A program made the translations under genes and the position numbers. A DNA stretch of 64,000 nucleotides from Haloarcula salina. GTDB taxonomy: Archaea; Halobacteriota; Halobacteria; Halobacteriales; Haloarculaceae. The DNA lies in the NCBI RefSeq assembly GCF_010119195.1, contig NZ_WRXL01000003.1, positions 1-64,000 on the forward strand. The letters are read 5' to 3'. The notes below the pieces were generated by a model that saw only the letters and a list, made by a program, of their open reading frames with translations, was not told the DNA's origin and made no database searches. Of the stretch, positions 15,255-23,935 are shown piece after piece. Each line of letters begins with the position of its first letter. The stretch's first letter is position 1.

Positions 15255-16787
15255 TCAGCCGAGCGAGACGACGTCGACGCCGGTGACCTCGAAGCGAGCA
15301 CCGCCCTCCTCGCACTCGGTGATCGTCAGCGCCCAGCCGTGGGCGTCGGCGACCTGTTTGACGATGGCCAGCCCGAACCCCGTCCCGGATTCGACGGTCG
15401 TGTACCCGGCGTCGACGACCGCCTCGCGGTCCTCGGCCGGGATTCCGGGGCCGTCGTCCTCGACGTAGAAGCCCCATCGGTCCGGTTCGTCGACGTCGCC
15501 CACGGTCACGGTCACGTCATCCCCTGCGTGCTCTACCGCGTTCCTGATGAGGTTCTCGAACAACTGCTTGAGGCGCACCTCGTCGGCGCGGACGGTCCGG
15601 TCGGTGTCGACGACGAGCGCCGCGGCACCGGTCTCGACGCTGTCCCAGCACGCGTCGACGACCACGGACAGCGGAACTGGGTCCGGGTCGTCGACGAGGC
15701 GGCCGTCGCGGGCCAGTGCCAGCAGGTCGTCGACGAGCGACCGCATCCGATCGTGGGCGCGCGCCACGTCGGCCAGGCGCTGGCTGTCACAGTCCTCCAT
15801 CGCCAGGTCGAGGTGGCCCTCGGCGACGGTCAGCGGGTTCCGGAGGTCGTGGCTGACGACGCTCGCGAACTCGTCGAGGCGGTCGCGCTGTCGCTGGAGT
15901 TCGCGCTCCTGGCGCTTCCGGTCGGTGATGTCCATCGCCGTCAGATACACCCGTTCGAGGGTGTCGGCGTACTCCGCCGGGACGTTCAGTTCGATGATCT
16001 CGTGTTTGCGCTCGCCCGACAGCGTCCGCCCCACGGTCTCCCAGCGGTAGGTCCTCTCGCCGTCGGCGAGCGCGAGCCACATCCCCGCGGCCGACTCGTA
16101 GGCCGCGTCGGTGAACACCCGATCGAGGTTCGTCAAGAGCGCCTCCTTCGACGGGGCGTCGTAGTACGCCAGCGCGTTCTCGTTGACGTCGATGATGTCG
16201 ATGTCGGCCATCAGTTCGCGGACGACCTCGGGGCTGGTCTCGAGGTGGGCTTCGAGGTCGTCGACGCGCGCCGTGATCTCGTCCAGTCGGCGCTTGCTCG
16301 CCGAGTAGTCCTCCTCCCAGATGATGTGCGGATTGTTCTCGAACAGCGAGCGGTAGCGCTTCTCGGCGTCGCCGGAGTGCTCGACGAGGCGACGCTGTTC
16401 GACGGCGTCTCGGACCGTCGAGACCAGTACCGCCGGCCATCTCGTCGCGTCGGCCGGCCGGCGAAGCGTCCGGGTCGCTCCGCGTTCGAGGGCAGTGGTT
16501 GCTCGGGACCCGTCGCCGGTGTCGAACACCGCGACGAACGGGATCCCATCGGTGACGGCGTCCAGCACGGACGGACCGTCGACGGCGGGCGCGTCGAACT
16601 CACAGACCACGCAGTCGACGGGCACCGACGCGCACCGCTCGATGGCGTCGGCCGTGGTCGGAGAGCGCTGGACGGAGCGAATCGCCGATTCAGATTCGAG
16701 CACCTCGACCGCCCGCCGAGTTCGGTCGTCGTTCCAACCCCCGCCGACGTACCGCACCGAAACGGGGTCCCCCACCTCGCTACCCAT
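15255..16787 (-). CDS. PAS-domain histidine kinase with a degenerate receiver domain
   Basis: A 510-residue cytoplasmic sensor kinase with no membrane segments. Residues about 10-130 resemble a receiver domain, but the phospho-acceptor position is Glu (E63 in CEFDAPAVDG), a substitution that may lock it. A PAS domain follows (about 145-290), then the HisKA helix with H313 in SVVSHDLRNPL, and the HATPase_c domain with LIRNAVEHA (N box), DDGPGIP (G1) and GTGFGLAIV (G2). Haloarchaea carry dozens of such kinases; no partner regulator is adjacent, so the signal is unknown. The ATG at 16787 is chosen as the start nearest the receiver-like fold; in-frame upstream starts add basic residues. Confidence 0.88.
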   Translation of the reverse strand: MGSEVGDPVSVRYVGGGWNDDRTRRAVEVLESESAIRSVQRSPTTADAIERCASVPVDCVVCEFDAPAVDGPSVLDAVTDGIPFVAVFDTGDGSRATTALERGATRTLRRPADATRWPAVLVSTVRDAVEQRRLVEHSGDAEKRYRSLFENNPHIIWEEDYSASKRRLDEITARVDDLEAHLETSPEVVRELMADIDIIDVNENALAYYDAPSKEALLTNLDRVFTDAAYESAAGMWLALADGERTYRWETVGRTLSGERKHEIIELNVPAEYADTLERVYLTAMDITDRKRQERELQRQRDRLDEFASVVSHDLRNPLTVAEGHLDLAMEDCDSQRLADVARAHDRMRSLVDDLLALARDGRLVDDPDPVPLSVVVDACWDSVETGAAALVVDTDRTVRADEVRLKQLFENLIRNAVEHAGDDVTVTVGDVDEPDRWGFYVEDDGPGIPAEDREAVVDAGYTTVESGTGFGLAIVKQVADAHGWALTITECEEGGARFEVTGVDVVSLG

Positions 16788-16880
16788 GGGCCTACGCATG
16801 GGGCACACCCTGATAACGTTGTGTGTCACACGGGCTGTCGTCCCCGGTTTCCGGGCGGCCGCGTCCAGTCCGGCGAGGCC

Positions 16881-18797
<1,917 letters not shown>

Positions 18798-18837
18798 TGT
18801 CGAATCGGAGGGGTCGAACCCGCAAAAGGGCGTCGGG

Positions 18838-19449
18838 CTACGCGGCCTCGGCCGGCAGTTCCACGTGGTCGCCCACGGTCACACCGGTCCGGTTCGTCCA
18901 CCCGCGATTCACTTCGAGGACGTACTTTCCGTAACCCGAGTAGCGCTCGCTGTACTGCTCGCCCTCGGGCGGCGTCGGCGCGTGGTGAATCGTCGTGATC
19001 GTGCCGTTCTCCGCGACGAAGATGATGTCGAGCGGGAACGACATGTTCCGCATGACGTAGGTGTGTGTCTCCTCGGACTCGTGAACGAACAGCATCCCCT
19101 CGTCGGGCCCAAGCGACTCGGTCTCGCTCAGTCCGACGAAACGCTGCGTACCCGTCTCGGCGATCCGCACCTCGACCGTCCCGAGCGCCTCGCCGGCCCC
19201 GCGCTCGCGCACGGCGACGGTCGTCGCCGGCGTCGCGCTGTCGCCCGCCGTTCCAGCGTCGGTCGCCCCCTCGGTCGCGGTCGGGTCGGCGGCCGTCGCC
19301 GTCCCCTCGCGAACCGTCACCGTCCCCTCTTCGTACTCGCCGACGCCGACGACGTCGACCCAGAGCCCCGGCAGGACCGTCGCGGCACCGACGAGGACCA
19401 CGACGGCCACGGCGGCGACGGCGATCCCAACCGCGAGACGGCGCTGCAT
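18838..19449 (-). CDS. DUF192 family protein, membrane-anchored or secreted
   Basis: A 203-residue protein with one N-terminal hydrophobic helix (about 3-28), a Thr/Ala-rich linker, and a C-terminal DUF192 domain from about 85. The domain motifs are TQRFVGLSETESLGPDEGMLFV and MRNMSFPLDIIFVAENGTI. DUF192 is a small beta-barrel of unknown function often placed outside the membrane. The ATG at 19449 is chosen because MQRRLAVGIAVAAVAVV begins a normal signal-anchor; the in-frame extension upstream is hydrophilic. Confidence 0.85.
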   Translation of the reverse strand: MQRRLAVGIAVAAVAVVVLVGAATVLPGLWVDVVGVGEYEEGTVTVREGTATAADPTATEGATDAGTAGDSATPATTVAVRERGAGEALGTVEVRIAETGTQRFVGLSETESLGPDEGMLFVHESEETHTYVMRNMSFPLDIIFVAENGTITTIHHAPTPPEGEQYSERYSGYGKYVLEVNRGWTNRTGVTVGDHVELPAEAA

Positions 19450-19546
19450 ATCACCAGTGTCGGCGAGCGCGTGGGTAATACTGTCGGTGCCCACTGCCGG
19501 CCGAGAGAGAAAGCGTTATTCCTGCCGATGGGGAACGGTGAAATGC

Positions 19547-19620
19547 GGGTCCGTGGTCTAGTTGGTTATGACGTGGCCTTTACAAGGCCGAGGCCGGTGG
19601 TTCGAATCCGCCCGGACCCA
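19547..19620 (+). tRNA. tRNA-Val(TAC)
   Basis: The acceptor GGGTCCG pairs with CGGACCC, the anticodon loop TTTACAA carries TAC, and the T-loop is TTCGAAT. The discriminator is A73 at 19620; the gene is 74 nt long without intron or CCA. A TATA-like AGCGTTATTCC lies about 27-37 nt upstream. Confidence 0.95.
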
Positions 19621-19708
19621 TCGATTCTATCGCGAACATTCCGTGAGCGATGAATCTGTCTACCGGGCGGTCCGAACCCTGGAAGACGAGCGAAGCCAAC
19701 CATCTCCC

Positions 19709-19721
19709 GGTTCGAATCCGC
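19709..19721 (+). repeat. Partial copy of the tRNA-Val T-arm
   Basis: GGTTCGAATCCGC at 19709-19721 repeats 19599-19611 of tRNA-Val. It is flanked by CTCCC and AGGGAG, which can pair to make a T-arm-like hairpin. The copy lies 110 bp downstream, similar to the tRNA-Arg situation, and may be an old att-site remnant. At 13 bp the match is short. Confidence 0.45.
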
Positions 19722-19860
19722 AGGGAGAGCGCTGCTCTACCGAGACCTCGTTCGTGTCGCTTACGAGGACACCCCGACCCAGTTCTACCAACGGACGCCA
19801 GTCAGCGCGACGCGAATCCTCGACCGCTGGAACTGTCTCTGTGGCAATAGCTCCCGAAAG

Positions 19861-19870
19861 GCATATACCG
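19861..19870 (+). promoter_or_regulatory. TATA box of the zinc-finger microprotein
   Basis: GCATATACCG is centred 27 nt before the ATG at 19892, the spacing of a leaderless haloarchaeal gene. It supports this very short frame as a real gene separate from the long open frame upstream. Confidence 0.55.
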
Positions 19871-19891
19871 AGTGTTGCGTTACCGCAGATC

Positions 19892-20011
19892 ATGATAGAC
19901 GGGTCGACGTGTCCGCAGTGCAGCGGGCACGTCTCGACGGCTAACGGAACGGAGTACGAGTGCGACGACTGCGGGGAGACGTTCGACAGCGCCGACCTGT
20001 TTCTCCCGTAG
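19892..20011 (+). CDS. 39-residue zinc-finger microprotein (CPxC...CxxC)
   Basis: The product starts MIDGSTCPQCSGHV and continues to ECDDCGETF, giving a CPxC-N15-CxxCG pair that would bind one zinc ion. Such small zinc-finger proteins are widespread in haloarchaea, and several affect growth, motility or biofilm formation in Haloferax. The TATA box at 19861-19870 and GC-ending codons support it. The longer open frame beginning at 19562 runs through tRNA-Val and is not coding. Confidence 0.75.
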   Translation: MIDGSTCPQCSGHVSTANGTEYECDDCGETFDSADLFLP

Positions 20012-20101
20012 CGCGGCGTGAGGGGGGCTCGTACGACGCAGTCGAACGCCCGCCGGCTTTCGAAATCCTTTTTTCTACCCTCGTCGTCGCTTGGAGTGCG
20101 C

Positions 20102-20175
20102 GCCGCCTTAGCTCAGACTGGGAGAGCACTCGACTGAAGATCGAGCTGTCCCCGGTTCAAATCCGGGAGGCGGCA
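20102..20175 (+). tRNA. tRNA-Phe(GAA)
   Basis: The acceptor GCCGCCT pairs with AGGCGGC, the anticodon loop CTGAAGA carries GAA, and the T-loop is TTCAAAT closed by CCCGG/CCGGG. The discriminator is A73. It is 74 nt long with no intron. Long T-rich DNA at 20065-20080 probably contains the promoter. Confidence 0.95.
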
Positions 20176-20231
20176 TTTTCTTTCGAATCAGTGGGAGAGC
20201 AATGCGACCGTGTCGGTGAGCAGTGACGAAT

Positions 20232-20305
20232 GTGCCCGAGCGGATTCGACCCCTGGAAGGCGTAGCGCCGAGCGGAAACGAGGTGAACGACCTCTGTTCG
20301 GGCAC
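20232..20305 (+). repeat. tRNA-sized inverted-repeat element downstream of tRNA-Phe
   Basis: GTGCCCGA at 20232-20239 pairs with TCGGGCAC at 20298-20305. Inside are GGCG-TAG-CGCC (20259-20269) and GAGGT-GAACG-ACCTC (20280-20294). The 74-nt unit thus has a closing stem and internal hairpins, like a tRNA, but lacks T-loop and anticodon features. It could be a structured RNA, a decayed tRNA-like remnant or part of an att region. Confidence 0.45.
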
Positions 20306-20385
20306 GCTCCGAGGGCACGTCTGTGAGTTCGCTCGACGAGCAGCGGCGACGGGAAATGAATCAAGCGTGTGAGGCAATTCGGTGA

Positions 20386-20592
20386 CTATCGCCGTCCCGT
20401 CGCAACGAGCAGGGCGCCGAACCCGACGCCAGCGACGATGAGTCCGGCACCAGACAGCGCGTACAGCTCTGCCGGATCGAAGGATAGCCGGTTGCCATAG
20501 GCGGCGATGGCGGCGGAGAGTAACAGCGTGAGCCCCGAGCCAGTGAGGACGGTCGCGAGATCGAAGCCGACAGGGCTACCGAGATCGGGCAT
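20386..20592 (-). CDS. Small two-helix membrane protein
   Basis: Starting at the ATG at 20592, the 68-residue product has hydrophobic segments at about 11-26 and 42-62 separated by a polar loop NRLSFDPAELYALSG. It ends in a short basic tail. I do not recognise the family. The open frame continues upstream, but that part is Arg-rich and non-membrane, so I take this ATG. It lies downstream of the lipoprotein gene on the same strand with 112 bp between. Confidence 0.55.
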   Translation of the reverse strand: MPDLGSPVGFDLATVLTGSGLTLLLSAAIAAYGNRLSFDPAELYALSGAGLIVAGVGFGALLVATGRR

Positions 20593-20704
20593 GGGAACGA
20601 GAACGTGGCGCGGACGCATACGTCGCGGGCTTGCGTGTGAAGACCGTCGAGCGGCGGTCGTCCAGACCCCGCACTGGCGGCGGGAGCGTCCCCGAGTCAA
20701 CCCC

Positions 20705-21814
20705 TCACGAGCAGTCGAGGTCGTCGCACTCGGCCGAGTATTTGAGCCGAGCGGGACCGTTCCCGTCGTCCCATCTGTTGTAGTAATGGAAGAGCGGAGG
20801 CCGGTCGGTACGGAGGACCGTGGACGCGTCGTCCGGCGGTGCGTCGGCGAGTACGAGGCCGTCGCGGTCGAAGAGATACCGCGTCTCGCCGGGGGAAAAC
20901 GGCGGTTCGAACGAGATGTCGGCTCCCCCTACCATTTCGTTGACGGTCAGGCGGCCCACCAAAAAGCCGGTCGAGCTGTTCCCGAGAACGTCCCCGCCCC
21001 CGGTGTTCGTCAGCTCCATCACGCGCCCTTCGTCGCGCCACTCGACGCCGAAGGCCGGGAACGCACGAGCTCGGTCGGGGAGACCCGAAAGCGCCGCCGG
21101 TGGCTCGGCACCGATGTCGATCTGGTAGCGGTACTCCCGCTCGTACGTCGATTGGGCGGGGTTCTGTCTGATTCCCGTGTATCGGGCCTCGAGTCGCCGG
21201 ATGAGTCCGTTCTCGTCGACGGCGAGTTCGATGTGGTCTACCGACTCGACCGTCCGAGTGGTGGCCGAGGTGACGGTGAAGGCGGCGACGTCCGTCCCGC
21301 CCTCGCTCCGGATTTCGAGGTCTCCACTGCCGAAGGGGGCCTCGAGCGCCTCTCGGAACCGCGGTGCGACGCTGTCGGCGACCGCCTGTGAGAACGGGCG
21401 GCTACTCCCGGCGGCGTCCCCGACGTACAGCTCGGCCTTCCGCTCTGCGCTTCGCTCGATGTAGCGGACGTTCGGGTCGATGTAGAGGGTGGTGTGTGGC
21501 GACACGCGGTGAGCGACCTCCCATCGGGTGTAGTCGGGCGTCCCGGCCGAACGGATGCGTCCCTCCTTTCCGTCGATGAAGTAGTTATCCGACCGGTCGA
21601 CGAACTCCGCCGTGAACGTCATCGACTGCAGTTGCTCGTGGTGGCCGGCGATCAGCCGCGTCGGATTCTCGACCCCGTCGACGGAGATGCCGGGCGGAAA
21701 ATCGAATCCGGACGCTGCGCTGCGGTTCTGGACCGCTGTCTGCGCCCTGCTACAGCCGGCGGCGCTCCCGAGCACGCCCGTCCCGAGTGCGGAGAGATAG
21801 TGTCTACGTCGCAC
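20705..21814 (-). CDS. Haloarchaeal lipoprotein (LolA-like, DUF7537-type)
   Basis: A roughly 369-residue exported lipoprotein. The signal reads RRRHYLSALGTGVLGSAAGC, a basic start, a hydrophobic core and a lipobox AAGC. The mature part is beta-rich, with a pattern (MTFTAEF..., then YIERSAERKAELYVG) like LolA/LppX folds that cradle lipids. It ends in CDDLDCS. I recall many paralogues in haloarchaea under DUF7537; no function is established. The GTG at 21814 gives the signal at the very N-terminus. An upstream in-frame start at 21922 would add a 36-residue hydrophilic lead, which is less likely. Confidence 0.75.
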   Translation of the reverse strand: MRRRHYLSALGTGVLGSAAGCSRAQTAVQNRSAASGFDFPPGISVDGVENPTRLIAGHHEQLQSMTFTAEFVDRSDNYFIDGKEGRIRSAGTPDYTRWEVAHRVSPHTTLYIDPNVRYIERSAERKAELYVGDAAGSSRPFSQAVADSVAPRFREALEAPFGSGDLEIRSEGGTDVAAFTVTSATTRTVESVDHIELAVDENGLIRRLEARYTGIRQNPAQSTYEREYRYQIDIGAEPPAALSGLPDRARAFPAFGVEWRDEGRVMELTNTGGGDVLGNSSTGFLVGRLTVNEMVGGADISFEPPFSPGETRYLFDRDGLVLADAPPDDASTVLRTDRPPLFHYYNRWDDGNGPARLKYSAECDDLDCS

Positions 21815-22004
21815 GACCCGTTCGTTAGGGTGGCCGGGTAAATCGCTTTCGGGCGGCCCGATGCCAATGTGAGCGTCGCCGTCGGTGCCGACAGCGGGGC
21901 TCATCCCTGTGGTATCGGCCACCGAGGGAGCACCGACGGTGGCAGATTCGGCGGCGCGAATAACCGACAGCTATTTGAAAATTCGAGCGGTCGTGACAAC
22001 CACT

Positions 22005-22250
22005 ATGTCAGTCTTGTCGACGGAAGACGAAGGGAAGTTCCTCATGGACGCGCAGGGCGAGCAGATCGGGATCGTCACTGAGGTCGATCCGGAGGCCCAG
22101 GTCGCGTACGTCGAGCCGGAGCCGGACCTCACCGAGGCCTGGATCCAGGGGCTCGGTTTCGGTGACGCCGACGAGGACGACATCGAGGTGTCCGGCGACG
22201 CCATCGAGACGATCACGGACACGGAACTGCGCGTGGCCGTCGACCTGTAG
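22005..22250 (+). CDS. Small acidic PRC-barrel-like protein
   Basis: An 81-residue acidic protein whose N-terminus has the PRC-barrel pattern: GKFLMDAQGEQIGIVTEVDPEAQVAYVEPEP, that is, a G..IG.V core followed by short beta strands. PRC-barrel domains occur in RNA-processing and photosynthetic proteins, and archaeal stand-alone copies have no known role. The ATG at 22005 begins the domain. The gene diverges from the lipoprotein gene; TATTTGAAAA at about 21973-21982 is its probable TATA. Confidence 0.75.
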   Translation: MSVLSTEDEGKFLMDAQGEQIGIVTEVDPEAQVAYVEPEPDLTEAWIQGLGFGDADEDDIEVSGDAIETITDTELRVAVDL

Positions 22251-22299
22251 CGCGCCCGGACCACCAGGAGACCGCGACGCAAGAGCTACCGAGCCGAAG

Positions 22300-22971
22300 T
22301 CAGCCCTCCACGGGGAGTTCGCCGACGGCGAACGTCCACCACTTGACGAACTGCGTCCGCTCGTAGAGGTCGAGGAGCCGGGCCGAGAGGTCTGACTCCG
22401 AGATACTCGCGAGCATGAGCGGCGAGCCGAGCGTCCGCGACTGGACGAGGTCGAACTCCGCTTCGACGAGGTCGGTGACGGCGGTCTCCGAGAGGTGGCC
22501 GTAGATGTCGGTGTCCTCCTCGAGGGCGCCGAGGCGGAACGCCGCGCCTTTGGTGAGCCGGCGGTACAGCCCCGGCGTTCCTTCGAGGAGGGCGAGCCGG
22601 CCGCCGGGACGCAGGACGCGAGCGGCCTCGCGGATGATTCGCTCGCGGTCTTCAGGCGGAACGTGGTGGAGGAAGCGACGGCCGATGACCGCGTCGAAGC
22701 TGTCGTCGGCGAACGGCAGCGAGCGGGCGTCGCCGGCCAGTGCCGGTTTCCGAACGGCCGTCGCGTTCGACGGCCACCCTTCGAGCCCGATGTCCGCTCG
22801 CGGGTGCATGTGCTGGCCGAACGCGAGTTCGAGCGTGCGGCCGGCGGGCAACCGCGCGGCGATCAGCCGGTCGTGACGCTGGTAGATCCGCTCCAGGAGC
22901 GGGTGCTCCCGTACGTTGCGTGGCCGCTCCACGATCGCGCCGTCCTGAACGTCCCACGTGGCTTCGGACAT
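22300..22971 (-). CDS. Class I SAM-dependent methyltransferase
   Basis: A 223-residue methyltransferase of the UbiE/Methyltransf_11 type. Motif I is unusual: RTLELAFGQHMHP (about 44-57) in place of the common E/DxGxGxG. The later parts are typical: DARSLPFADDSFDAVIGRRFLHHV and AARVLRPGGRLALLEGTP. The C-terminal 70 residues are variable and may select the substrate. The altered glycine loop may affect SAM binding. The target is unknown and neighbouring genes give no hint. The ATG at 22971 is clear, with CATTCTTATATAGG at about 23010-23024 as possible promoter. Confidence 0.82.
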   Translation of the reverse strand: MSEATWDVQDGAIVERPRNVREHPLLERIYQRHDRLIAARLPAGRTLELAFGQHMHPRADIGLEGWPSNATAVRKPALAGDARSLPFADDSFDAVIGRRFLHHVPPEDRERIIREAARVLRPGGRLALLEGTPGLYRRLTKGAAFRLGALEEDTDIYGHLSETAVTDLVEAEFDLVQSRTLGSPLMLASISESDLSARLLDLYERTQFVKWWTFAVGELPVEG

Positions 22972-23136
22972 ACGCTGTCAGTCTCGTCGGTTCCGACGGC
23001 ATCTGTCGACATTCTTATATAGGCTGTAAAATGAGGATTCCGCCGACTTAACGAGCGATTCACGCTCTCGACGTGACGATTAACGGTGCGATAAGCAAGC
23101 GAGGATGCTGCCGAATGGGCTGAAACGACGGCGCAG

Positions 23137-23610
23137 TCACTCGATGTCGATCCGGTGGCTGTCGTCGGCGTCGTCGGCCGCGACGGGGAGCGTGATTTCG
23201 AGGACGCCGTTGTGGTACGACGCCGAGATCTCGTCTTCGAGGACGGAGGCGGGGAACGCCAGCCGTTCGTCGACGCGCCGACTGCGGCGGGAGGCGACGG
23301 TGTCTCGCTCCTCGCTGACCTCGCTCTCGCCGTGGATGGCGAGGACGTCGTCGTCGAAGCGGATCGAGAGGTCGTCCTTCTCGAAGCCCGGGAGGTCGGC
23401 CATCACGACGAAGCCCTCGTCGGTCTCCTCGACGTCGACGTTCGTGTCGACGGTGGGCCAGCCGTGGTCGCCGTTCCACCCGCCGGCGGAGCGTCGGGCC
23501 GGCAGGGCCGACCCGGCGTCGCCACCCGTTCGGGCGTCGTCCCACATGGAGCGTCGCGCCTGTTCGAAGAATCGGTACATGTTCTCGAAGGGGTCGTGTC
23601 GGGTCGTCAT
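23137..23610 (-). CDS. hsp20: Hsp20/alpha-crystallin small heat-shock protein
   Basis: A 157-residue holdase chaperone. The alpha-crystallin domain runs from about 52 to 150 and shows the expected strands, FVVMADLPGFEKDDLSIRFDDDVLAIHGE and the GVLEITLPV signature. The N-terminal 45 residues (ENMYRFFEQARRSMW plus a Gly/Ala linker) would drive oligomer formation. The C-terminal IDIE is the short IxI-type tail. A TAATAT-N12-ATATTA inverted repeat covers its promoter. A second Hsp20 gene lies at 50.7-51.1 kb, so the organism has at least two. Confidence 0.92.
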   Translation of the reverse strand: MTTRHDPFENMYRFFEQARRSMWDDARTGGDAGSALPARRSAGGWNGDHGWPTVDTNVDVEETDEGFVVMADLPGFEKDDLSIRFDDDVLAIHGESEVSEERDTVASRRSRRVDERLAFPASVLEDEISASYHNGVLEITLPVAADDADDSHRIDIE

Positions 23611-23935
23611 AACGCCCTAATATAGGCTAGTATCGATATTAACCGTTGCGAGAACAGTGCTATCACGGCCTGAAAATAGCTTTGGTGGGGTATTCGGTCA
23701 ACGCTCGATGAGACGGCGGCCTGGTCTCGGAACGACTGGTGCGGCCGCGGGGAGCCCAATTCGGAGGGCGCTACGGTCCCGGTGAGCGCAGGACAGCGCG
23801 TCCCGCTGGTCCGGACAGTGTGAAGTGATACCCCGTAACGGAACTATTTTGTCGGCCGTGGAACTAGCCGGGACAGAGACCCGACGAGTGCCCGGCGGCG
23901 CGGCCGGGCGGAGACAGCGAGGTTCGAGACACACC
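23611..23935. promoter_or_regulatory. Promoter region between hsp20 and the FAD/Fe-S dehydrogenase
   Basis: Adjacent to hsp20, TAATAT (23618-23623) and ATATTA (23636-23641) form an inverted repeat around its TATA (GGTTAATATCG on the minus strand, centre about 23640, 30 nt from the ATG). For the rightward gene, AACTATTTTGTCG at about 23842-23854 could be a TATA, giving a leader of about 65 nt. Between 23660 and 23835 I see only GC-rich DNA and no supported gene. Confidence 0.5.

Noticed and set aside
19562-19891. Upstream extension of the zinc-finger microprotein
   Set aside because: It passes through tRNA-Val and has no start context; the TATA at 19861-19870 points to the ATG at 19892.
20108-20377. 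89-codon minus-strand frame crossing tRNA-Phe, with PPGFEPGTARSS
   Set aside because: This peptide is the well-known false product of reading a tRNA T-arm in reverse.
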